Source of the DNA: Engraulis encrasicolus
Taxonomy: Eukaryota; Chordata; Actinopteri; Clupeiformes; Engraulidae
Reading direction: 5' to 3'
Assembly: GCF_034702125.1 (NCBI RefSeq)
Contig: NC_085875.1
Coordinates: 48,769,754 to 48,833,753 of the forward strand
Length of the DNA stretch: 64,000 nucleotides
Shown in pieces: positions 42,545-57,097 of the stretch (position 1 is the first letter of the stretch; every line of letters begins with the position of its first letter). A program made the position numbers and the translations under genes. Under the pieces are notes generated by a model. The model saw only the letters and a list, made by a program, of their open reading frames with translations, was not told the DNA's origin and did no database searches.

Positions 42545-45500
42545 ATGTCGATATCGACGAACGATTATTGCCGTTTGTGCAAGATTAATATGAGAGAACG
42601 TGGATCCGTGTTTAAACACTCAACCGATATCTTTCTGACAAAGAAAGCACCGAGCAATGCTACCCTACTACCGAGCATATCCGAGAGATTAGCGTCATTA
42701 GGTGTGACTGTCGCCCCGGAGTTACTGCAATCAAATAGATGTTGCCAGCGGTGTCAGTTGACTATTGGCAGGCTCGAAAAAGATTTGCCTTTATTCAGGC
42801 AATGGGAGAAGGACTTTAGAGACAGTGGCACGCCCACCACACTAGAACTAAACGACCTTACGCAGTCTTCGACCCCAAAGGATTTGGAAAAGTCCTGCCC
42901 AAACCCACAGGGTTCAAGTGCCAACTATGGCGGAGCACCAACAACCCAGGTAGCAGCCAACCTGTCTGTTCACGCTTCAAACTTGCATACATACTGTGTA
43001 AAATCGTAATATGTAATGAAAAGCAACATGTCAGTTATCAATTGGGTTGCCTTAGCTGTCAAATTGGAATCTATAACTTACAAAGTTTGCTTTTATCATG
43101 TAAGCCCATTTTTGTTTTGTTTTTCATCTAGACTTTCAGCCTACTCCATGTAGCCTTCCAGAGTCAGACAGTCTAGAAGGGGGAGTGTAACACTGGGTTT
43201 CAAAGCATTCCACAGCTTTACTAATATTTTTACCATACGTCAACAGGCTATTACATAGCGCATTCCAAAACAGTTTGTACACATCGTATTTTGTAAATAG
43301 AAACAAAATGTTGCCATTTTAAAAACATTAAATCCATGCACAACATGGTAGCACAAGGTCCATTATCAACTATGAAAGCCAATAAGCACACTATCACACT
43401 CCAACAATGACAACTGTTGAAAAATTTACAATAAACACAACGCTTGATTAATGTACATGATACAGACATTTAACCATGTTACATGTGGCAAAGATCATTC
43501 TAGATTGACCCAGAAGACATATGAAACTGTCCTGATTACAGAATGGAATATATTTAATCGTTTTTTGTTTTTGTTTTGTTTTTTTAAATCATGGAGTCAT
43601 GCACCCTCCAGGTAGCCTGGGAACTCCCATACTGCCTTTAGTTCTACACAATCGTTTCGATCTGAAAGACAGTATGGCGAGGATGACTCATAACGTACAA
43701 GATCATGGGATCTGTGTCATAATGGCCAAGCATTCCGACCTTAACAGTTTCTCTGCCCAATCAGAGAGCAGGGCAGTGTGTCATAATAGCCAAGTATTCC
43801 GGCCCCATATGGAATTTATATAGGCAACTCCCCAGACCTAATCTCACTTGTGATTAGGTCTGGTGTTAACCAGGCAACCCTCCAGGTTACACAGACGATG
43901 AATATTTCAGCTTGCTTTGGTGGTCAGTCTGAAAGACAACGTATATGTAAGGGGGTGCAGTAGTGCCTTGGTTATGGTCTTCTTACTCATGTAGCTTGTT
44001 AAAATGAATGCTGAATGATACAAATTTGAGCAGCATAACTTACATAGCTACCAAGGCATTATATTTTGGAGCACAGCCTTTAGATATTACCCCATAATGA
44101 TGGAAAATGCATTCTCTACTATGTTCCAACAGTGTCGTTCCATCATTAGAGTAAACAGGTGATAAAATAGCCAGCTTGTAGTCAGGATATGCCATATTAA
44201 GTTAAGCATAATATGAAGAACACACCAACCAGTTGAACTGCTGAAATCATGTATTGCACATAAAAATAACTATTCTTTTTATAAAACCATGCCTCGAGTC
44301 AAACTAATGAACTGTTACGTCTCCTCCTTTGTCCTGTATTTAGTCTTATTCAACGTTAAAAGCATTTTATTGGCCCTGTCCCAACTTTTTGTGAATTTGT
44401 TGCAAGGCTGAAATTTTAAATGAGCACATATTTTCCTCAAGACAATAATTCTGCTTGGCTTCAACAACTTATATTGTCTTTGCACAAAGGTCTATCCTAA
44501 TGAAATGTTTTGAAAATGAAAGCATTTTTTTTTGTTTTTTTTTTGTTATCCACTTTGCAACTTATCAAACGTAAACTCTTGAAATTAATAATAGTAAAAA
44601 CCCTATGTATAAATTTACTGATACATTTACCCTATGGCAGCTAAGTTATATCCAAAAATGACAAAAGCCGTCTCATGTAAATAAAACATGTATTCTTTCT
44701 TTCAGGTTACGATCAGATATCCATCCCAGACACTGACCAGGGTGTGCGACCCCGAGATAGATCCTATTGTCAAATTCATCGCGCTGAGGAGATGGAAAGA
44801 GGCTTCCAGTCACATCATGAAACACCCACTTCTGCGAGAGGAAATCCAACGGCAAGTTGTCCACTTGATAGACAAAGAAAGTGAGATGCTGAGCGCTCGA
44901 AAGAGTAACTTCATGCTGTGGAACTGTGCACCGGCGGACATCCAGCCGTTCTCCTTTGACCGCCTACGAGACGACCTCGCCAGGCTCGCCCCCTTTGTAC
45001 TCTCCATCTTCGACTGCATCAGCAACGGAAATAACTTTGCAGCTTGCACTGCTGCCGCCATCGCCATAAGAGGCAGAACGCCACAGCTGTCAGCCCTGTC
45101 TTATTGGATCAGCACCATACTCTTGTCCGGCAGAACCAAAAAGTTTGTCTTCAATCTGCTCAGCCAGTTGTCGATCACCACTTCTCATGGCAGAGCGAGT
45201 AAGAAGCGAAACGAGATGATTCTTGGCTGTGGCGGCGGGGCTGCGGAGTCTTCACAATGTCACAGCTACTCGCAACAAACTAGAACTACAGCTGCAGAAA
45301 CAGGACGGTTAGAAGTATCCCAAAACCAGGAGGACCGTCATCATCCGTTAGGTGAGGAAGCAGGAGAGGTTCTAGACCAAAACTACCAGGGGGGGCCGAG
45401 GTTGCTCCAGTGTTGTTTTCAGGGAGGCACATAAATTGGCAAAATGGATAGATTTTCAATGTTATGAATGCATAATGTATATCATGTCTCGGTTAGACAC

Positions 45501-46574
45501 ATATATTTGAACAGGGGCCAGGAGGAAATCTACAGGGGCCCTGTCCCATTCTGGTCCCTGTGTAGAAATGTACCCCTATTTGAAACATGAAGCCCCCCAA
45601 AAGATGTAGCAAGGCTGGCAGTGGGGATACTTTATTGTTTTCTCCTTGCATTGAAGGTAGGCCACAACAAGCACAGGTGGAGGACAGGCGTTAAGATAAT
45701 GCAGGGGCGGGGAACCTTTTTCATTCAAGGGGCCACTTCGAATTCCTTCAAGGGCCGTAAAAGTCCTCCAAGGGCCGTACTATGAACACAAACTAGGTCA
45801 CCTGAAAATATAACTTAACTGTATTGCATAATTTCCAAGGTTCGTTTACAAAACATGTCATATTTCATGTAAAGCTACATAACATTAAAAATGATATCGG
45901 GGCCGGATATCATGGCCTCACAGGCTGTAAATAGCCCTTGAGACGTCAGTTCCCCACCCCTCTTTTAACAAATTTAATTCACACAGAGATGGTTTTGAGG
46001 TTGTTTGAAAGCTCTGTCTTGAAATTACACAAACATCATGGAAGTAGACAACTATTGTCTTAGTAGAAATTATGAGATATTAAGATTCATACAATGTAAT
46101 TTGTGTGTGTGTGTGTTGCAGTATCCCAGTTTCCTGTGATGAAGGACCTTATCCTTTCCGTGAACAAAATTAAGCAAACCAGAACAAAAGGTACACACAA
46201 AGGAAGGTTTTTTTTCTCTGAGAGCGAATTTTTCTACAACAAATTCTCTGATTCTCTGCATTCCTTCAATTTCCTATGTGTGCGTGGGCAAGAACAGCAT
46301 TGTTTGTGCCTGCCAAATATTGCCCATAGGAAGGTGTTTCATGGCCGCATAGCTACGGCAGTACTCCAAATGATAGTTTGACACACGAGGCTATGCGTAA
46401 ACAGCACCTGAGAAAGCACTAGCAGCCAGTTAGAGGTTTGAGGTTGATGCAGGGTCTTGACTGTGCAGGGGGAATTTGGTTACAGTGGTGCTGATTTTTG
46501 CTTTCTGTACTTATGACAGAGAAAAGGAACGAGCCCTCTCTCAAGTCAGACAGGTAAGGCTTTCTTTTTAGTGG

Positions 46575-46640
<66 letters not shown>

Positions 46641-48161
46641 ATAATAGGGGAGTGAGTAGTGTGTATGTGTAGTGTGTAGAGTAGTGTGTTGCTTATTTGC
46701 TGTCACAACAGCATCATGTGACGTGAAGTTTGTCTGTTGGATGTAGCTAACGGTAACTCAGTCTTGTTTGTGTGTGTTTGTTTGTGTGTGTTTGTGTCTA
46801 CAGTATTGGTTTGAATTAGGAGGTTACTGTGCCAGTGTGTCAGGTGTTCTGTCTGTGTCTACAGTATTGGTTGGAATTAGGAGGTTACTGTGCCAGTGTG
46901 TCAGGTGTTCTGTCTGTGTCTACAGGATTGGTCTGCAGGAGGAGGTGACTGTGCAAGTGTCCTGCATGCTGAAGCTGTTTGACAGGTAAAGAAGAAAGCC
47001 ACCGGAGCGTCTTCAGATGTGGGTAGTGAAGTTGTAAAGTTATTATTATTATTATTATATAATAATAATAATAATGTATTTTATTTTAAGCATTTATTTT
47101 GAGCACCTTTCAAAATACCCAGAGTCACTTCACATTAGAACAGGTCAGAGCAACGTAACACAATACAAAGCATGAATGCATTTACAACACAACTAAAATA
47201 GGAAACTTATTCAATGAAAACAAATACAGCAAAGAAAATATTTATAATAGTAAAATAGATAAATGGGTACAAAAAGGGAAGCGTGAAATAGATTTTAAAA
47301 GCATAAAGAAAGTGCAGGAGTGTGGAGGATGGCTTTCTCTTCTTCGTGCTGTTTGACAGGTGCTTGCGGTGCAATGCTGAAGCATGCAGCCTGTTGACGC
47401 GGCGTGAGGGAGACGTCTTCTACGTGACACAGCAATGCTGGACGTGCCACCACATCAAGGACTGGACAAGCCACGCAAACAAGGCTGCCGGTCAAGGTCA
47501 AGAGGTAAGGCCTGGCTGGCACCTGGAGGGATTGTGTGGTTATTCATTTATCTTTTAACTTTACAAAAAATGTGGTTATGTTTTGTTCATCATTGTTGTT
47601 CATAATTATTTGCAAAGTTTTTTTTTATCATTCTTTTTATGCATCCCTTATTATAAAGTGTTACCACTGTGTGTTATTCAGGCATCTGCAGACAAGGGAG
47701 CAGAGGAAGCGGAGAAGAGTGGTGGAGTTGAAGTGTTGGTCCAACCAGCGGAAGATATGGACACTGAGGAGGAGGACGGGGATGAGGAGGAGGAAGATGA
47801 TGAAGATGAAGAGGAGGAGGAAGATGATGAAGAGGAGGAGGAAGATGATGATGATGATGAGGAGGAGGAGATTCAGGAGGTGCAGATAGAAGAAGGAGAG
47901 CAAGACGAGGAAGAAGTAGAAGGAGAGGAAGAAGAGGAGATAAATGAAGATGGCAAGAGAAATGAAAAAGAGGGGGAAGAGGGGATCAAAGAAAAAGAGG
48001 AAGAGGTGGAGGAGAGAATTGTAGAAGAGGAGAGAAATTATCAGGATATGAAGGAAGAGGAGGAGGAGGACAGAGAAGAAAAGCCCAGAGGAATGAAGAG
48101 GAAGAGGAGGGACGGCGATGAAGACTCTGGTGATCCAGCGGAAGGAGCCAGTGAAGGTTGA
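42545..48161 (+). CDS. Seven-exon gene: ZAD-like C2-C2 protein with acidic tail (~561 aa)
   Basis: Exons 42545-42949, 44706-45198, 46122-46190, 46520-46553, 46926-46985, 47360-47504, 47682-48161; 1686 nt. All six introns are GT-AG and keep frame through phases 0,1,1,2,2,0. The start follows an in-frame-stop-free leader, MSISTNDYCRLC. Exon 1 has CRLC and CQRC pairs about 50 residues apart, a ZAD-like zinc fold. Exon 2 is the largest ordered part (VTIRYPSQTLTRVCDPEID..., WNCAPADIQPFSFDRL). Exon 6 has a second cysteine cluster, CLRC..CWTCHH..DWTSH, reminiscent of the CxxC-W-S segment in fish Kolobok-type transposase relatives (inference). Exon 7 is a long E/D run ending in a basic RGMKRKRR nuclear-signal-like stretch. 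A nuclear chromatin or DNA-binding role is plausible; the gene is not one I can name. Confidence 0.75.
43598..43870. repeat. Dispersed repeat in intron 1 of the ZAD-like gene
   Basis: ccaggtagcctgggaactcc..acacaatcgtttcgatctga..agacagtatgg matches 60669-60735. The full extent is unclear. Confidence 0.55.
45703..45960. mobile_element. Degenerate hAT MITE
   Basis: CAGGGGCGGGGAACCTTTTTC...CAGTTCCCCACCCCT termini and gggccgtaaaag/gggccgta repeats, related to 9212-9630. No clean TSD seen. Confidence 0.65.
46573..46638. repeat. (TG)n microsatellite
   Basis: Long tgtgtg run in an intron of the ZAD-like gene. Confidence 0.95.
46794..46985 (+). repeat. 61-bp tandem repeat carrying decoy acceptors before exon 5 of the ZAD-like gene
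   Basis: Units start at 46794, 46855 and 46916, each with gtgtctacag and attggtt/gattggtct. The third holds the real exon (from 46926). The first two read into an in-frame TAG five codons after the acceptor and lack a donor. Confidence 0.85.
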
Positions 48162-48246
48162 AAGTGGTCGGCCATTTGAATTGTTGTACCACAAGCCCAG
48201 CTGAGTTAGGCTGGGTGGCCTCGACTTGGCCCCGGTGCTGCTATCA

Positions 48247-48420
48247 GGCCCGGATTAAAGCACAGGCTAGATATGGCTGCAGCCTAGGGGGGCCCTAATT
48301 GGCCAAAAGTGAAATGTTGCAGAATGATGTGCCTTTCGATTTACGCACACACTAGATATGGCTGCAGCCTAGGGAGGCCCTGATTGGCCAAAAGTGAAAA
48401 ATTGCAGAATTATGACAAGA
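48247..48420. repeat. Dispersed repeat, partly tandem
   Basis: Two copies of ctagatatggctgcagccta..attggccaaaagtgaaa, related to 59893-60000. It lies just downstream of the ZAD-like gene stop. Confidence 0.7.
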
Positions 48421-49823
48421 TGCCATATTGAGAAAATGATCTGTTGTGTTGAGTACAGTTGGTAGGCATGCTATTCTTAATTCCTAGCCAGACATGGCCA
48501 CCACGTCTGTTCATCCAAACTGACTTGAAATAGACAAACATCCTAATGGACTGGAGGCTGGCTCAGCTATGCGGAGCCTACAGAAGGCTACCAGGATACA
48601 GCACTGACTAAAGTTCATACACATGGGCTTTAAATAGACATCCAAATAGACTTTGACCAACAAGACGGCGACAGAAGAGATAAGTCTACAACCGTGATTC
48701 TCAAAGTGTGGTCCAGGACTACTCAATATTCCACTACTGTATATGTAATTTGCTGTTTGCAATATGCCTTTGACCAGACTAGTCAAATTTCTAACATGTA
48801 CAGAATCAGTTAAAAGCCGATATTGAGACTGGTGTGTGCGTGCGTGCGTGCATGCGTGCGTGCGTGTCAGACACCACGCCACCTACCTCAGAACCTTAAT
48901 GATTCGTTTTCACACTCTTTTTTTACATGTTCGTGTTCAGAGTATTTTGCACAATAATGCTGTATGCAATACTGGTTATTGAAAACCATGGTTATTAGAT
49001 GTTGCTGTATGAAATTAGACCTGTGTGCTATGCCAAACATTGAGGACACAGTAAAAGGTTCATGAAGTGTGCTCTTGTATTCTTTCTTTTTTTCTGAGTG
49101 ACCTGCAGAGGGAGACAGATCCAAGGCCTTGGCACAACAAGGGAAGGCTGGAAGCATTCAACGGCCATTTAGTGACTTTACATTTTATAGCCTATTAAAT
49201 GGACTGTCTTCATGTCTTCATTCATAAATTGCTGGGTCAAGAGTAGCACACGTCAGGGCGGTCCAGCGACCCCATGCCACTTCCACTATTGTTTGGATTT
49301 TTTTTTAACCTTGTTTGTTTATAGTGGACTATCTAAGAAGAATATTCCACCACCAATTACTAATTCATTTATGGGCATTCCGGTGTGCTCCTTATCAACA
49401 TGTTACTTTCAATGTTGTAGTGTTTTTCTAATCAGTGCACTCATACTCATACTCTTGACTATTCAGCCTTCGATCCAGTGGGTCATACCATCCTCTACCA
49501 CCATGAGGAGTGAGTGGGCATCAGCGGGACAGCAAGAGATAAAACTACTAATAAACAGAAAGCAAATGAATGAGGGAGCAGTAGAGCAAACATTTGGAGA
49601 AGATGAAGGGAGGAGGTAGCGGCACATTTTAGGTCGTCCCCCTGGTTTCACATTAATATTAAAGTTTTGGTTTCCAGTAGGCCTACATTGTAGACCTTTG
49701 GATTGGCCAACCTATTAAAGTAGGCCTATATTTTCAGGATCCGGACAATGTCATGTTAGTTTCCTCTCACTTAACTCCTACTGAAAAACCTAAGAATTCA
49801 TCGATTATTTATTTTGGCTATGA
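48421..49823. other. No gene seen; (TGCG)n near 48836-48866
   Basis: Intergenic. A frame at 49212-49619 (135 codons) has no domain and no supporting context, so it is not called. Confidence 0.5.
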
Positions 49824-49825
49824 TT

Positions 49826-49865
<40 letters not shown>

Positions 49866-49867
49866 TC
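49824..49867. repeat. (TTTC)n microsatellite
   Basis: Uninterrupted tttc run. Confidence 0.95.
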
Positions 49868-49911
49868 ATGCCATGTCAACATTGAGTTTAGACTGGTCTT
49901 CATTACACATA

Positions 49912-51690
49912 CCTGCCGACCATTACGCATTTTGTGTAGCAGATACGAATTTTGACATCAAACTACGGCGCTGTCACTTCAAAATACGGGAAAAACCAAT
50001 AGCAAAGTGTATTTATTCACGGGCCCTTATATATTTCTCTGTAGACTTGCAACCAGCCAGAGCCGTAGATATGGCTCTGCTCGCAACTCTCGCGCTGGCC
50101 TTTCCATTGACCAGCAACGTGTGGGGGGGAAATATTGACCAATCGGAGCGCAGGTTTAGGGGTCTTCATTTGTTGTCGCTCCGCTCGAGTCGAGGTATCA
50201 GCTCAGCTGCAGATAGAAAGTTTGCTTCGAAGACACACAAGCAGAGAGACTACTCCTATAATCTCTGACACAAGTGTCCTCCTCCTGTCATCATATATTA
50301 TCCATCTTGGTGCTGTCGCTGTAGTTGTACAAGTGAGCACCGTCAAAATCACCGTTTCAAAGGTAAATGGGCTTTGAGAAAGGTAGCCTCTATGGGAATA
50401 GTGAATTGCGTCCAGTTGCTAAATTTATGAAAATAAATAAAGCTCGAGGTCTGTCGTCCTGAACATAATGGTTCACCCAATGTTTCGCCGTATTTGACGG
50501 CAATATGTTGGTACTTCTTTTGATATTGGACCGGTCAGGAACATGAAAAATGTGGTCGATATTATTAATGAGCAAATTAATGGTCGACTGCGTCATTGCT
50601 GCGCTAATTAGCAGATTAGCAGCGATAATTCGGTTTGTGACGAAATAAGTAGATCATTTTTTGGCAATCTATTAATAAAATATATGATCCTGTCATCATG
50701 TGCAGAACACTGAACAATAGCCAACTCATGACGAAATAAGGGTAGATAGGCCAATATGTAGAGAAGTGAAAAAAGAAGCGTGCATGCACCTCAAAAGTTA
50801 CTGTGGAAGTTCCAAGCAGTGACGTGACGTGTAGGCTACTGAATGGATGCAAGTGTGATTTTGATGTTAGCCCCCAAGGTAATAATATTAACCTGATATT
50901 ATCCTAGCCTAGATAACACCTGTCTTTATCCTTTTCTCTACAATCTGCTGATACTTCTTCACAGTAGGTGACAACATCACCATTTATTAATATTGGGGGA
51001 AATTATGTAAGAATCATTGCAATTCAACTTTTTGTTCATAAAAATCACTGAAATGCCTCTGTATTATATAATCAAATTATACATTTCCCTACATGTACCT
51101 TCTACAGCCAAAAAATAATAAGCAAATGCTTCAATTTCATACTCGATTCCAGCTCCTTAACACCCCCCAAGTGACCAAATGCTCTGTTTGGCTGGTACAT
51201 AGGATAACTTACTAGCCAGACTGGTGGTATGTTTGACTTGTAAGATTAAGAGCCATATTGGCTGGTGATCAATAAAGTTAATTTAGAGGCCTGAATTCCA
51301 GCACACTATATCATAGCATTTTATTGGTGTCATGGTGTGAAACAAAAAAAACATCTTCCATGAAAGTTTAATAATGTATGGTTGTTCAAAGTACTGTGAA
51401 GAGCAAGATAATCTGGTGAAATTGCCAGATACACAGGATGTTAGCCTAAAATGCAGGAAATTGCATCTAAGAAAAGCTCCCCCTGCCTGAATGAAGTGTC
51501 CCATATTTTCCCCCTTGACATTTGGCAACCCAAGGTGTGCAAAACAAAGTAGCCTCTCAGATGGGCCCGCCGGCGGCCCATGGTATCGCGCTGCGTTGAC
51601 CACATTTTCTCACTTGTAGGTATTTGTTGCGCCGTGAATTGCCGCGCCGCGATAAATTGCTACTCAAAAAAAAAATTCAAGGTTGGCAGG
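49912..51690. mobile_element. Putative 1.78-kb DNA transposon with CCTGCCRACC ends
   Basis: CCTGCCGACC at the left and GGTTGGCAGG at the right, inverted, with similar subterminal tagca blocks and flanking TA (49910-49911, 51691-51692). No recognisable transposase; internal frames look non-coding. Confidence 0.5.
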
Positions 51691-52052
51691 TATGGAATTA
51701 CATGTCTATCTTGTGACAAATCCTTATGGTCCAAATGATTCCCATTTTAGAGATATTGCTACGTCAAATGTTCAGTAATTATAATATGCAACCTAATACC
51801 AATACCTTGAAGGCTTTTCTCTCAGTTTCAGTGTTTGCATAGTTACAGCAGTTTGCCTTTGTAGGGCACAGTAGCTATGCTAAAGTAGGTCACGACTTCC
51901 TGGAAACTCTGGTGTATATAGGCCTACTCTCTCCAGTGTGAATCATAGTAACCAGCAGTAGGACAGTCTCAACACGACACCTAAGAGAAGTCCAGCGAAG
52001 TGTGCATGCAAGTCTTTTGCAATGGTGTCACACATTTTCGCCTATGTGTGTT

Positions 52053-52198
52053 GGTTGGGTCACAGAGTTACAGGTTATGGTCTCATTATTTTGGGACAGG
52101 TATAGTAAAATATATATGTATATATAAACACACACGTATATACCTTGTATTTATTATTTTACTATACCTGTCCCAACCTGTAACTCTGTGACCCAACC
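52053..52198. repeat. Inverted repeat (hairpin), arms ~45-60 bp
   Basis: tgggtcacagagttacaggtt...ggacaggtatagtaaaata pairs with tattttactatacctgtcc...aacctgtaactctgtgaccc. The left arm has about 18 extra bases. It lies directly left of the Tc1 element. Confidence 0.8.
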
Positions 52199-52207
52199 AT
52201 ATATATA

Positions 52208-53822
<1,615 letters not shown>

Positions 53823-53895
<73 letters not shown>

Positions 53896-53956
53896 TCTAA
53901 AAATATAGAAGTGCAGGTCTTCAGAAATGGAGTTAGAGGGTTTTGCATCTGAACTC

Positions 53957-54011
<55 letters not shown>

Positions 54012-54012
54012 A
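53823..54012. repeat. (TA)n tracts
   Basis: tata runs at 53823-53893 and 53961-53999, separated by about 65 bp of other sequence. Confidence 0.95.
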
Positions 54013-54479
54013 ATATATGTATAATATATACAATTCTAATATAGTTATTGTGACACACTCAGACAGGTGGAACAAATGGAACATCTGACATACTGCAATG
54101 TATACTCAGGAAGGGAGTGAGCCTGGCTTTCAAACTCGTTAAAAAGAGTAAAGGTACAAATAAATCTAATTGGATTAAACCTGTTGACTTTCCTGTTAGC
54201 AACACACACCTGATGTATATGCCTACTATGTGGTGGTGTTGAATTGAGCCGTGTGAACACTGAAGCTTCCAATGGCGGCTCAGTGAGCCTGACATGAAAG
54301 TGAACCTCACAACTTGCAGCTTGCTGACCACAAACTGTCAACTGTCACCCGAAGAGGAAATTGAGCATTTTATCTTTTCTCACGCAGTATAGCAGATTGG
54401 ATTAGTGAGAACAACCTGACAGATATAGGCTACCATATATGCAAAACAAATTGATAATTTAAAGTGACAGTAGAATGAA

Positions 54480-54620
54480 GTCGTTCTTCAGGGTCACTGA
54501 CAGCTTTGGCTGGGCCCTGGACAAAGTCATCTGGACAAGGCCCTGCTACACCAAATACTGTACATACATAATAATGAGAACCCGATTCTGTGCCCCCTCT
54601 CTCCCTGGGCCTGAGACAAC
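54480..54620. repeat. Dispersed repeat (copy 1)
   Basis: cactgacagctttggctggg then ccctggacaaagtcatctgg recurs at 55458-55560, both followed by ctccctgggcc. No coding function. Confidence 0.65.
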
Positions 54621-55124
54621 TCACCCATTTGTCATCCCGGCCTACTTAAGCACGCAGTAAACCTGATAAGTGTATTTTTAATGACCTGTGGGAAAAAAGT
54701 GCTTGTACTGTACATCCATGTTTGTGAGACAGGAAATGAAGGTTTTAAAAGAAGAAGTAGATGTGTAGCACTTAAAAACGCTACAGATTACACATCTCAA
54801 GATTTGTGAAGTAGGTGCAAGCACGTTCAATGTAAATGTCTGTTCTCATAGTTTTTCCTCCAGTCTTTTAAAGCAGCTGCAGTCATGTCCACAGCCTCAC
54901 TGCTGAGTGATGATCAGGGCAGTGTGTGTGTGTGTGTGTAGCCACTTTGGCCCTTCCACAATTTTTAGTTTTTAGTTTTACACATGGCTGTTAGTGCACT
55001 CATTCCTTTTGTGCAATGTAGCTAAACCTTTATTACATTGATTGCAAACATTCTTAACTAATAAGCTACATCAGACCATATAGTGCCCAACCAGACACTG
55101 TCCCACCACTTGAATGTTGTGATA
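54621..55124. other. No gene seen
   Basis: Intergenic DNA with a short (TG)n near 54921. Confidence 0.5.
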
Positions 55125-55205
55125 GACACTGAAAAACACTTAACTACCATAGTGCTACACCACTATGACACAGAGCCTTTAGTAATACATCAGGACTTGG
55201 TTGTG
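55125..55205. repeat. Diverged copy of the 3591-3742 repeat
   Basis: cactgaaaaacact..accactatgaca..tttagtaatacatc..gacttggt matches the ros1 intronic pair. Confidence 0.6.
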
Positions 55206-55457
55206 CAAAGATTCTGTTTAGAGTGCAACAAATAATCACAATCACAACCACAATCACCAATGACGGTTGCATTTTAATGCCACATCATGAGTGTATTGTT
55301 ACTGTTCATTCATACAGTATGCTGTGTGCTATAAGATTATACTGGACCTTCCCCAGAGATAAATCTCTACATCATAAATATAGTATAGGCCTATAGTAAA
55401 TATCATGAAAAGAATTCTGGTAATTTTCTCTTGTGTTCAGATATTTTAAATTGCATG

Positions 55458-55560
55458 CAGAGTCACGGCCACTGACAGCTTTGGCTGGGCCTTGGACAAA
55501 GTCATCTGTATGGGCCCTCCCCTTAATGCTGCCTCCCCCTCCCTGGGCCCGAGGCATCTG
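55458..55560. repeat. Dispersed repeat (copy 2)
   Basis: Same as 54480-54620, with ccttggacaaagtcatctg. Confidence 0.65.
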
Positions 55561-56330
55561 GCCCATCCTCTCCCGTGTTGGCTTCCCTGTGCAGAGTGCT
55601 GCACTAATGAAACAGCAGTTGTGCAGTTGTGATTTCTTATTATGTATATAGGTGGTTTGGGTGTGAACACCACAGTCTGTGGCACACCTCAGCACACGAC
55701 AATGGGGTCTCCGAGGGCAAGGCCACTGTACATCCCCTGATAGGCCTGCTATGACATTGAATATTGTACACAGCCTCATCAAACAAAATAGCCAACAATC
55801 GTAGATGCACATTTTTGAATCCAGTGGCTGAGTTTGAGTTCCGTTCTTGTGCAATGTGCTTGTCTGTTGTTTTTTTTTTGCTCTCGTAAGCAACTTGAAG
55901 AATTGTCTGAGTTTCCTTTGTTCCTTTGTGCGCATAACTACCTGCTCGAATGTGGTTATGTGTGTGTGTGTTTGTGTATGCATGTGGGTGAGTACATGTC
56001 TGCTGGTGTGATTACGTGCAATCTCAGCCCACAGGATACTCAGTAGACAGGCTTGGTAGTTCTCATACAGAGCTTCTGACTAACTGAACATGTGCACAAG
56101 CTACAAAGTCAAGTATAATGACTAGCAGTCAAAACTGGATGCTATCGTAGATCAGCAGAGTTGTGCATAAGTGAAATACTACTTAAGTTTTTGGTAGAGT
56201 TAGTGATCCTTAGCCTGAGAAGCTAGACTAAGGTTTTTCTTTTTATTCGTGGCTGTCCTTCAGCCACATAATTAAGGGGGAAAATTATACTCAAACCCCA
56301 TCAACAACATTTTGATCATTCCATTTTGCT
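55561..56330. other. No gene seen
   Basis: Intergenic. The 203-codon antisense frame at 55372-55983 crosses the dispersed repeat and has no domain. Confidence 0.5.
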
Positions 56331-56334
56331 TTAA

Positions 56335-56698
56335 AGGGACACTGTGCAGGAAATGGTCAAAAAAGGTACTGCAACTATGCTGCTCATTGAAACTGGGCTG
56401 CCTATTTTTAAATTTTCTAAATTTGATATTTACATGAAAGTTTAAGTAATAAACAAATACTTTCTAGTAAGATCCAAGTACAGTCATTTTTGCAGCTAAA
56501 AATGGCTATTTTTGGAAATTCAAAATGGTGGACCATGGAGAAGATCCCCCTTTTCATGTATGAAAAGTGCAATTTTTCCGGTCATAATGAATACTTAGAA
56601 TTTGATGGTGGTGGTCAGTATTCATGAAAAAGGTAACATTAGTGAATGGGCAGCATGAATTCTGGAAATAAATAACTAAACATCTCACACAGTGTCCC
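56335..56698. mobile_element. TTAA-target MITE (364 bp)
   Basis: AGGGACACTGTG...CACAGTGTCCC between TTAA copies at 56331-56334 and 56699-56702. TTAA duplication fits Kolobok or piggyBac-type transposition; the AGGG start favours Kolobok (inference). No transposase. Confidence 0.75.
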
Positions 56699-57042
56699 TT
56701 AACGATCACTGCACATTGCACACAGTCTGACTAGATCAAGCGTATAAGCATAAGGGTTAAGGACTTTGAGAAGCAATGCACCCTGTCGTACTCACAGTAG
56801 CTCAGCTCTATGGGGCCCATGTGCAAAAGCACACTCCTACGCATCAGTCTAATCAGCAGAACAGATGTGAGCAGATTATGCCTATTGTCAACGAGTCTGC
56901 GGCTGTAGGAGGGAGGTACTGTAGGTCACATAATGTCTTGCTACAGAAACGCTACAGAAACATGCAGATAAACAGAATGTACGTAAATATGGTCAGCTTA
57001 TAAGGTATAAGGCCAAACGGTGAAACCGTTCCGAGAACGTTG

Positions 57043-57097
57043 AGGCAGCAGAGCTACTTGCTTTTTTACCTTTAACTGGCTGCAATGTTTTACAGTG
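57043..57097. repeat. Solo end of the 62446-62680 MITE family
   Basis: tttttacctttaactggc then tgcaatgttttacagtg, matching the right end of 62446-62680. Confidence 0.6.

Noticed and set aside
43137..43196. Extra exon between exons 1 and 2 of the ZAD-like gene (after ttcatctag)
   Set aside because: It introduces a stop in the phase-0 frame, whereas 42949 joins 44706 directly in phase 0.
47661..48194. 177-codon antisense frame
   Set aside because: Shadow of the Glu/Asp-rich exon 7 on the opposite strand.
49753..50268. 171-codon frame beginning MLVSSHLTPTEK
   Set aside because: It crosses the (TTTC)n microsatellite and the end of a putative transposon; no domain.
55372..55983. 203-codon - strand frame
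   Set aside because: It spans a (CA)n tract and a dispersed repeat also present at 54480; no domain or splice support.
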